From NCBI RefSeq assembly GCF_023151555.2, contig NZ_CP100425.1, positions 1 to 64,000 on the forward strand: a stretch of 64,000 nucleotides of DNA, given 5' to 3'. Position 1 is the stretch's first letter; every line of letters begins with the position of its first letter. Origin of the DNA: Photobacterium sp. CCB-ST2H9 (lineage in GTDB: Bacteria > Pseudomonadota > Gammaproteobacteria > Enterobacterales > Vibrionaceae). The notes beneath the pieces are model-generated. The model worked only from the letters and a program-made list of their open reading frames with translations, did not search any database and was not told where the DNA came from. Of the stretch, positions 58,223 through 64,000 are shown one piece after another. The position numbers and the translations under genes are program-made.

Positions 58223-58531
58223 TATGTAACCAAGAAATTAATTACATGAGAGTGTGTGGTGAATCGTAAAAAGGACAGAAAATAACAACCAAAAAATAAA
58301 GCCATGAAATGCAACGACAATTTATTGTGTCTTTTCATGCATGAAATTCGATCTCACTGAAATCTTGACTAGTCTCATAGGCAATGGAGAGAGACTTCAT
58401 TGAAGTAGTAACTTGAGCAACATTCAACGCTTTCTTTATTTACAGTTTCCGGTGTATTTGAAACCACGAGTGGCAGTATCGACGTGCTCTCAAAATGGAA
58501 ATCATTTTCAGAAACAACAAGGAAACTTACT
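58223..58531. other. AT-rich leader of the PixA/AidA-like gene
   Basis: About 310 bp with no gene. TTGACT at about 58363 could be a -35 box, but I see no convincing -10 at the right distance. Confidence 0.4.
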
Positions 58532-59059
58532 ATGTCGACAATCCACAAAGTAGAAATCGTCATCGACTGTGAAGCCGTTGAACACGGTGCGCAGGGGTAT
58601 CAGGCCGTCCAAATGTTTGCTGATTCGGATATTGTGATAGATAACTCGCAAGGTTCTTATGAGTTAAGTATTTTGGTGAATAATGGCGACATTATGCGCT
58701 GGGCAGCTTTTCCGAAAGTGATTGAGTCTGAGGATGGCCACCATTATTCAGTGCTGATTGATGCGGAACATGAGTGGAATGACAGCACACTGATTAAAGA
58801 CTGGACCGCGTATCAGGGAAATACCCAAGTCTTTGTGTACGAAAGCGATGCGATTCCAATGAGTGATGAAGTACATCTTTCTTATCAACGCCAAACAGCT
58901 TACCAGCCATATGTTCAGGCTGAAGCGACGTTGCCAGGTCGTCCAAATCCAGGGGCAAAACAAAAAGCCGCGTATACATTCTGGGTTAAGGTCTTTAAAG
59001 ATGATACATGTATCGCCGAAATTAACTGGGACCCTTATGTCACCGCGGTTCAGCCTTAA
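58532..59059 (+). CDS. PixA/AidA-like inclusion body family protein
   Basis: A 175-residue soluble protein resembling the AidA/PixA family (PixA forms inclusion bodies in Xenorhabdus). The early segment with an I-D-C-E/D core (VEIVIDCEAVE) and the short DPYV end fit it. I chose the ATG at 58532, 6-8 bases after AAGGAAAC; an upstream ATG at 58484 is poorer. There is no signal peptide. It is monocistronic with a long AT-rich leader. Function unknown. Confidence 0.6.
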   Translation: MSTIHKVEIVIDCEAVEHGAQGYQAVQMFADSDIVIDNSQGSYELSILVNNGDIMRWAAFPKVIESEDGHHYSVLIDAEHEWNDSTLIKDWTAYQGNTQVFVYESDAIPMSDEVHLSYQRQTAYQPYVQAEATLPGRPNPGAKQKAAYTFWVKVFKDDTCIAEINWDPYVTAVQP

Positions 59060-59226
59060 TGTGTCTGGTCCGGAAGCTTTCTCTCAGGTGATATGTGGGT
59101 GCTCTGGAGATGCGTGAGCAGGGTTTGTAAGCAACATACCTGTTGGAAGCAGCTAAAAATGCCAGAGGAATAACCTCTGGCTTTTTGTTTTGCAGCGGAG
59201 AGATTACTCGTTGTTGCCCTGACCGG

Positions 59227-59556
59227 TCAGGCCGTTTTCATAACCACCACTGCAGCAATGACGACAAAGATGCCGGTCCATCCCAGTGGCGTCAGCCGTT
59301 GTTTGAATAGCACCGAACCGCCGATGGCTGTGCCCAGAATTCCGATGGCACCCCATGACGCATAAGCAACCGCCAGATCAATCTCTCTGACAGCCTGGGC
59401 CAGCAGGGTAAATGCAGTGAGGACCAGCACAATAGAAGTGGCTCCCCAAATCCGGTGTTTGAATCCGTCGGAGCGGGTGAGCGCCATATTGGCTGCAATA
59501 TCCACGACAGCTGCCAGCACAACAAAACCAAATGACAGAGTAAAAAACTGATTCAT
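59227..59556 (-). CDS. mdtI: Spermidine export SMR subunit MdtI
   Basis: Small multidrug resistance family protein with four membrane helices, 109 residues. It resembles E. coli MdtI, with IAANMALTRSDGFKHRIWG and LAVAYASWGAIG, and pairs with MdtJ to export spermidine. The ATG ending at 59556 has GGGAG six bases upstream and overlaps the mdtJ stop as ATGA, a translational coupling signal. An upstream TTG start is unlikely. Confidence 0.88.
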   Translation of the reverse strand: MNQFFTLSFGFVVLAAVVDIAANMALTRSDGFKHRIWGATSIVLVLTAFTLLAQAVREIDLAVAYASWGAIGILGTAIGGSVLFKQRLTPLGWTGIFVVIAAVVVMKTA

Positions 59557-59945
59557 GACCAACTCCCTGAGGACGTGTGAGACTGAGGGCGTTCTTCGGC
59601 GATGGCCTTGTCTGAACTCTGTTGTTGCTCGCCCAGCGTGACCATCACAATCCCTACCACCGCCAGACCCAGTCCAAGCAGTTCCTGCGGATTTAAATCG
59701 GCGTCAAACAGCAGTAGGGATGCCAGCGTGATCAGTGCGATTCCCAGCCCCTCCCACACGGCATACGCTACGCCAATCGCAATTTTCTTGGCAGCTAAAG
59801 AGAGAAAGTAATAGGACACAGTGATCAGCAAATACATGACTCCGTAGCCCCAGAGTGAGTGTTGCTGACCAATGAAAGTCATCGTGCTGGTGCCGGCGAC
59901 CTCAGAGGTAATTGCCAGCAGCAGAAAGATTCGTGCAATAAACAT
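59553..59945 (-). CDS. mdtJ: Spermidine export SMR subunit MdtJ
   Basis: SMR-family partner of MdtI, 130 residues from the ATG ending at 59945. SLAAKKIAIGVAYAVWEGLGIALITL closely follows E. coli MdtJ (its KKIALGVAYALWEG core), and E in ITSEVAGT is the membrane-embedded glutamate used for drug/proton coupling. The tail after residue 105 is polar. The frame extends 18 codons upstream without resemblance. It is first of the mdtJI pair. Confidence 0.88.
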   Translation of the reverse strand: MFIARIFLLLAITSEVAGTSTMTFIGQQHSLWGYGVMYLLITVSYYFLSLAAKKIAIGVAYAVWEGLGIALITLASLLLFDADLNPQELLGLGLAVVGIVMVTLGEQQQSSDKAIAEERPQSHTSSGSWS

Positions 59946-60121
59946 GCTATACCTGCCAATGAATGAACATAAATGGATAGCAAAGGATTGCCGGGTCATG
60001 AGGCTGGTCGAGACAAAGAAAAGTCTGAGCTATGGATGACGGGCAATGCTTTGCAATACACGGCAAGGTTAGCTGTTGGTCTACTGGGTGGACAGGTATA
60101 TGAGATATTCAATTATGAATA

Positions 60122-61063
60122 TCACTTTGGTCGGCTGGGACCGGCCTGAAAGCATTTCTTTATCACACGATGCAAATGCTGATGGAGCGGGTGATTGCGG
60201 TTGGACTGTAAGAATCCACCGGAAATCACAAAATCACTGAATTCGCGGTTAACCGTCGGCATCGGGTAGGCGGCCAGTTCAGGAAACAACCGGATGGTGC
60301 TCTGACTCGAGTACATAATGGCGTCGGTATCCAGCAGCATCTGTGCCGCGACCCGCAGGTTATAGGTTTTCAGCAGAACATTTGGCTGATAGCCCATACG
60401 CTGATATTCCGATTCGACGGTACACAGCGGGTTGTATGAGGCGGGCGCGGGCAGGGAAATGATGGGCAACTGAGCGACAGTTTCCCATTCGTTGACGTCT
60501 TTATGTTGCGATAATGTTGGGTGGTACTTCCGTGCCACAATCATCCGCTTTTCTGTAAAGAGCGGCCGCATATAGAGATCTTTTGGCAGCTCGGTCTCCT
60601 GATCCAGAATGCAGTAGTCATGCTGACCTTCAAGCATTTCGTCCTGACTGTAACTGTTCCAGTTGGAAAAGGTAAAAGTTGCCTTCGGAAATGCCTGATG
60701 GCAGACGCGCAACAATTGCTGACCTTGTTCATCCAGCAGGTAGGGGTCAATCACCAGTGACAAATGGCCGTCGTATGCCCCGGCACTGAAGTCTTCAAAC
60801 TCTTTCAGCACTTTATCGATGGGGGCCAGAATGTTGTCAAATTCTTCCGCCAGCCGTAATGCCATGGGAGAAGGCTCTACGCCGTGCGGTTTACGCACAA
60901 ACAAAGGGTCGTTCAGCGTCGCTTTTAAGCGTGCAATGCCCCGGCTGGCACTGGGTTGCGACATGCCCAGATGCATCGCAGCAACTTTAATACTTCGATG
61001 GTCGACCACGGCTTTGAGTAAGCGCATGAGATTGAGATCCAGTGCATCGAGCTGATGGGCCAT
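60122..61063 (-). CDS. LysR family transcriptional regulator
   Basis: 313-residue LysR-type regulator. The N-terminal helix-turn-helix lies at about 12-60 (LMRLLKAVVDHRSIKVAAM, then SQPSASRGIARLK) and resembles the LeuO/NodD-like branch. The effector domain follows, with DPYLLDEQGQQLLR and a late MLLDTDAIMYSSQS. It is divergent from the NRPS-like gene across a 450-bp AT-rich gap and is the best candidate to control it. Confidence 0.88.
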   Translation of the reverse strand: MAHQLDALDLNLMRLLKAVVDHRSIKVAAMHLGMSQPSASRGIARLKATLNDPLFVRKPHGVEPSPMALRLAEEFDNILAPIDKVLKEFEDFSAGAYDGHLSLVIDPYLLDEQGQQLLRVCHQAFPKATFTFSNWNSYSQDEMLEGQHDYCILDQETELPKDLYMRPLFTEKRMIVARKYHPTLSQHKDVNEWETVAQLPIISLPAPASYNPLCTVESEYQRMGYQPNVLLKTYNLRVAAQMLLDTDAIMYSSQSTIRLFPELAAYPMPTVNREFSDFVISGGFLQSNRNHPLHQHLHRVIKKCFQAGPSRPK

Positions 61064-61515
61064 GGTTTTGCCTGCAAGTGATTGTCCGGGGAGAATATCA
61101 GTGATTGTAATCTGCCGGGCGGATCAGGTCACGACCCGACCCAGTTTGTTTTTCTGAGACGGGAGGCGCGGAGAAAGGTCTGAGAAACAATTCACCCCGG
61201 GAAGAATAATAAAGACGAACCATTTTATTCTGTGAAATAAAAAAGGAGATGCATAAACAAAATGAGATTGAGTGATTTTATGTTTTATATTTATTTAATT
61301 ATTTTTATATCGATCTGAAAAATATTCGTCTGTTAAAGTCAATTTTTTTATTTTTGTTCGGTCTGGATGTTTTCTGGTTTTCGGCTGTGAATCACGCTTT
61401 CAAATGAATAAGCGGCTATACATAGGTTTTGATATACAAATGGGGCGGCAGAGAAGAAGAGGGCTGGTTTTAATCTCTGTCTGTGCATTTTTGCGAAATC
61501 TTTCAGGTGCTTATT
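61064..61515. other. AT-rich divergent promoter region of the LysR and NRPS-like genes
   Basis: About 450 bp, markedly AT-rich from 61200 to 61350, with no credible gene. A 67-codon minus-strand frame (61348-61551) overlaps the NRPS start and has no family resemblance. The NRPS ribosome binding site AGGTG is at 61505-61509. Confidence 0.55.
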
Positions 61516-64000
61516 ATGGCTAGGACTGTGTTGGATGGGTTTTATCAGCAATTATCTGAAAATAAAGATAAAACAGCGGTGGTGTATCAAAATCAGCAGC
61601 TCACCTTTCAGCAGCTTCATGAATTCAGTGATCAGCTTTGTTACTTTTTAAAAGCAAAAGGCGTGCGAGCCAGTCAGATGGTTCCCATTATTGCGCAGCG
61701 AACGCCCAATTTAATCATTGGTATTCTAGCTGTCATGAAATCGGGGGCAAGTTATATTCCGGTGGATGCTTCTTATCCGCAACGGCGAATTCAGGATATT
61801 CTTGAACAGGTGAATGCAACCGTTGTTCTGACCACGGATTTATTTTCAGAATTGACGTCAGACTTTGTGCCTTACTGTTTCATCAATATAGAAACAGCAA
61901 AAGAAATGATGAGTCAGGAACACGAGAAAAGTGACATCAGCCCGGATGATCTGGCTTATATCATTTTCACTTCAGGTACCACAGGCAGTCCGAAAGGTGT
62001 GATGATCCCACATTCGGCTTTACAGAATGTGGTTGCCTGGCATAACACGCATTTTGACATGACGGCAGCCGCCCGGATGCCATGGATTGCCGGGATCAGC
62101 TTCGATGTGTCTCAGTGGGAAATTTGGTCGGCACTGACTTCCGGGACGACCCTGTTTATTCCGGAGCCAGCGATTCGTCAGCAGCCTGATCAGTTGTTGC
62201 AGTTTTTCGCGGATCAGCAAATCACGCATGCTTTTGTGCCCACGGTCTATATCGAGGCGATCGTTTCGCAGCCTCAGCCAGAGCATCTGGTGCTGCGTTA
62301 TCTGTTTACGGCCGGTGAAAAACTCAGTCCGGTGGATTTATCCGGGGTGAACTACACCCTGATTGATTATTACGGTCCGACAGAAGCGACAATTTTTGCA
62401 ACCTGCCAGCAGGTGCCGTGCCGCAGTTTGCAACAGCCGGAGTCAATTGGCCGGCCGATCGCAGGCGCTGAAGTTTTCATTCTCGACACCGACCAACAGG
62501 AAGTCAAAGCCGGTCAGTCGGGAGAGCTTTGCATTGCCGGTCCCGGTTTGGCGGCGGGTTACCTGAATGCCCCTGAACTGACCGCAGAGAAGTTTGTCCG
62601 GCTGCCCCGGGTGTCCGATCAGCGGTTGTACCGCAGTGGCGACCGGGCACGCATGTTGCCGGATGGACGGATTCAGTATCTAGGCCGGCTGGATGATCAG
62701 GTCAAAATCCGTGGCAACCGGATTGAACTGGGCGAGCTGGAAGGGGTGATTCAGGAGCTGGAGGATGTCAAACAGGCAGTTGCCCTAGTTGCCCATGCGG
62801 ACAATCCAGCTCTGAAGAAAATCCTGGTGTTTCTGCTTGCCGACACTAAAGAGAGCTCGGCGCTGATTGCCTCGGTCCGGCAACAGATTGACAAGTCGCT
62901 GCCTGAATATTTTCAGCCTGCCGCGATTGTACCGGTAATGCATTTCCCGTTGACTTCCAATGGCAAAATCGACAAGCAACAACTGCTGAATCAATACCTC
63001 GCACAATTGGAACAAGCAGAAGCTAACATGTCTCATCTGTCTGAGGCGGAGGCTCAGATTGCTGCGATCTGGTGCGAATTGCTTGGAAACCGGACGTTTT
63101 TGCCCGGCGATGCTTTTCTGGATGTCGGGGGCGACTCTTTACAGGCCGTGCAGCTGGCGATGCTGATCAGCAACCGACTGGGGGTTCAGACCTACGTCAG
63201 GGATATCTACGATTTTCCGACCTTACAGCAGCTGGCGCATGCTATGGCCCGCAGAGCAGGCGCCATACCATCGGAAGTGGACAGCGAGCCCGTCCGCGAA
63301 CTGCATCAGGACGTGAATTTGCCACCGGATGTGCAGATCAATCCGATGTTTGAGCTGAAGCAGATCATCGCACCTCAGAGCATCCTGCTGACCGGAGCGA
63401 CGGGTTTTGTCGGCTCTCATCTGCTGGCGGAATTGCTGCGAACGACCGCCAGTCAGATTGTCTGCCTGGTGCGGGCGACGTCCGCTGAAACTGCGATGGC
63501 CCGGCTGCTCTCTGTCCTGACGCAGTACCGGATCGAACTGACAGAACCACAGCGACGGCGGATTCAGGCTGTTGCGGGTGATCTGGCTGAACCTGATTTC
63601 TCAATGGACTCAGAGCAATATCAAGCCTTATGTCAGCAGGTGGATCTGGTGTATCACTCGGCCAGTGCCGTGAATTTCATCCAGCCGTATTCCTATATGA
63701 AGCATGACAATGTGCAGGGGCTGAAAGAAGTCATCCGGTTTGCATCGAGCGTAAGAACCAAGCCTCTGATCTTGCTGTCGACGGTTTCGGTTTACAGCTG
63801 GGGACACCTATTCACCGGCAAAACCGTGATGTATGAAGCGGATGACATCGACCAGAATCTGCCGGCAGTGGCGAAGGATATCGGTTATGTGCGCAGTAAA
63901 TGGGTGATGGAAAAGGTCGCGGATCTGGCCGCGGCACAGGGGCTGCCGTTAATGACCTTTCGGCTGGGTTATGCGACGACGCACAGCCAAACCGGGGTGA
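61516..64000 (+). CDS. NRPS-like enzyme: adenylation, carrier and thioester reductase domains (3'-truncated)
   Basis: The first 828 codons of an A-T-R nonribosomal peptide synthetase-like protein; it runs off the window. The adenylation domain (about 1-495) has core motifs TSGTTGSPKG (152-161), FDVSQWE (196-202), YYGPTE (285-290), YRSGD (372-376) and NGKIDK with K484. D197 is in the position that contacts the alpha-amino group in GrsA, so an amino acid substrate is likely. The carrier domain has DVGGDSL with phosphopantetheine S541. The reductase has GATGFVG (627-633) and Y791-x3-K795. Such enzymes release an amino or carboxylic acid as aldehyde or alcohol. The ATG follows AGGTG by six bases. 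Divergent LysR upstream. Confidence 0.9.
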   Translation, partial: MARTVLDGFYQQLSENKDKTAVVYQNQQLTFQQLHEFSDQLCYFLKAKGVRASQMVPIIAQRTPNLIIGILAVMKSGASYIPVDASYPQRRIQDILEQVNATVVLTTDLFSELTSDFVPYCFINIETAKEMMSQEHEKSDISPDDLAYIIFTSGTTGSPKGVMIPHSALQNVVAWHNTHFDMTAAARMPWIAGISFDVSQWEIWSALTSGTTLFIPEPAIRQQPDQLLQFFADQQITHAFVPTVYIEAIVSQPQPEHLVLRYLFTAGEKLSPVDLSGVNYTLIDYYGPTEATIFATCQQVPCRSLQQPESIGRPIAGAEVFILDTDQQEVKAGQSGELCIAGPGLAAGYLNAPELTAEKFVRLPRVSDQRLYRSGDRARMLPDGRIQYLGRLDDQVKIRGNRIELGELEGVIQELEDVKQAVALVAHADNPALKKILVFLLADTKESSALIASVRQQIDKSLPEYFQPAAIVPVMHFPLTSNGKIDKQQLLNQYLAQLEQAEANMSHLSEAEAQIAAIWCELLGNRTFLPGDAFLDVGGDSLQAVQLAMLISNRLGVQTYVRDIYDFPTLQQLAHAMARRAGAIPSEVDSEPVRELHQDVNLPPDVQINPMFELKQIIAPQSILLTGATGFVGSHLLAELLRTTASQIVCLVRATSAETAMARLLSVLTQYRIELTEPQRRRIQAVAGDLAEPDFSMDSEQYQALCQQVDLVYHSASAVNFIQPYSYMKHDNVQGLKEVIRFASSVRTKPLILLSTVSVYSWGHLFTGKTVMYEADDIDQNLPAVAKDIGYVRSKWVMEKVADLAAAQGLPLMTFRLGYATTHSQTGV

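Overview
This is chromosomal DNA of a gammaproteobacterium of the family Vibrionaceae, most likely Photobacterium or a close relative. I base this on Vibrio-type housekeeping proteins, the 16S rRNA, the Glu-Lys-Val-Ala tRNA spacer, an MneA-type manganese exporter with its riboswitch, and a moderate GC content near 50%. Base 1 is exactly the TTG start of dnaA, so the record appears rotated to dnaA and the window is the right-hand origin-proximal flank of the main chromosome. oriC itself lies outside (left of) the window.

Layout. 0-6 kb: dnaA-dnaN-recF-gyrB. 6-9 kb: AidB-type acyl-CoA dehydrogenase, divergent from an AraC regulator. 9-14 kb: ibpA under a ROSE-like RNA thermometer, a GNAT acetyltransferase, avtA and a DUF1835-type protein, interspersed with five intergenic parS centromere sites (a sixth lies inside recF). 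14-19 kb: glyQS, a YiaD-like lipoprotein, the manganese riboswitch with mneA, tusA and a small membrane protein. 19.5-24 kb: acuI and fadBA. 24.3-26.7 kb: a kexin-like secreted serine protease broken by a frameshift and a stop codon, followed by an intact gene resembling its dedicated chaperone. 26.8-35.5 kb: yigZ-trkH-hemG and a complete rrn operon (16S, tRNA-Glu/Lys/Val/Ala, 23S, 5S, tRNA-Asp) with two promoters.

35.8-39.5 kb: ilvY with an S-adenosylhomocysteinase-like gene behind it, divergent from ilvC. 39.6-44.9 kb: ubiK and a TetR-regulated RND efflux operon with a perfect 18-bp operator palindrome. 45-47.5 kb: rep and cytochrome c5. 47.8-48.4 kb: a tRNA array Arg-His-Pro-His-Pro with an exact tandem copy of His and Pro, then about 0.8 kb without genes. 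49.2-54.6 kb: a four-gene peptide-type ABC importer operon. 55-61 kb: a YjiH transporter, a TraF-family outer-membrane-type protein, a PixA/AidA-like protein, the mdtJI spermidine exporter pair and a LysR regulator. 61.5-64 kb: the first 828 codons of an NRPS-like adenylation-carrier-reductase enzyme, cut by the window end and probably the entry to a biosynthetic cluster.

Most of the window is conserved core. The parts that deserve attention are the parS cluster, the protease/chaperone pair with only the protease broken, the SAH-hydrolase-like gene in the ilvY unit, and the A-T-R enzyme at the right edge. Functions are assigned from recognisable family sequence and gene order by eye; no database search was possible.
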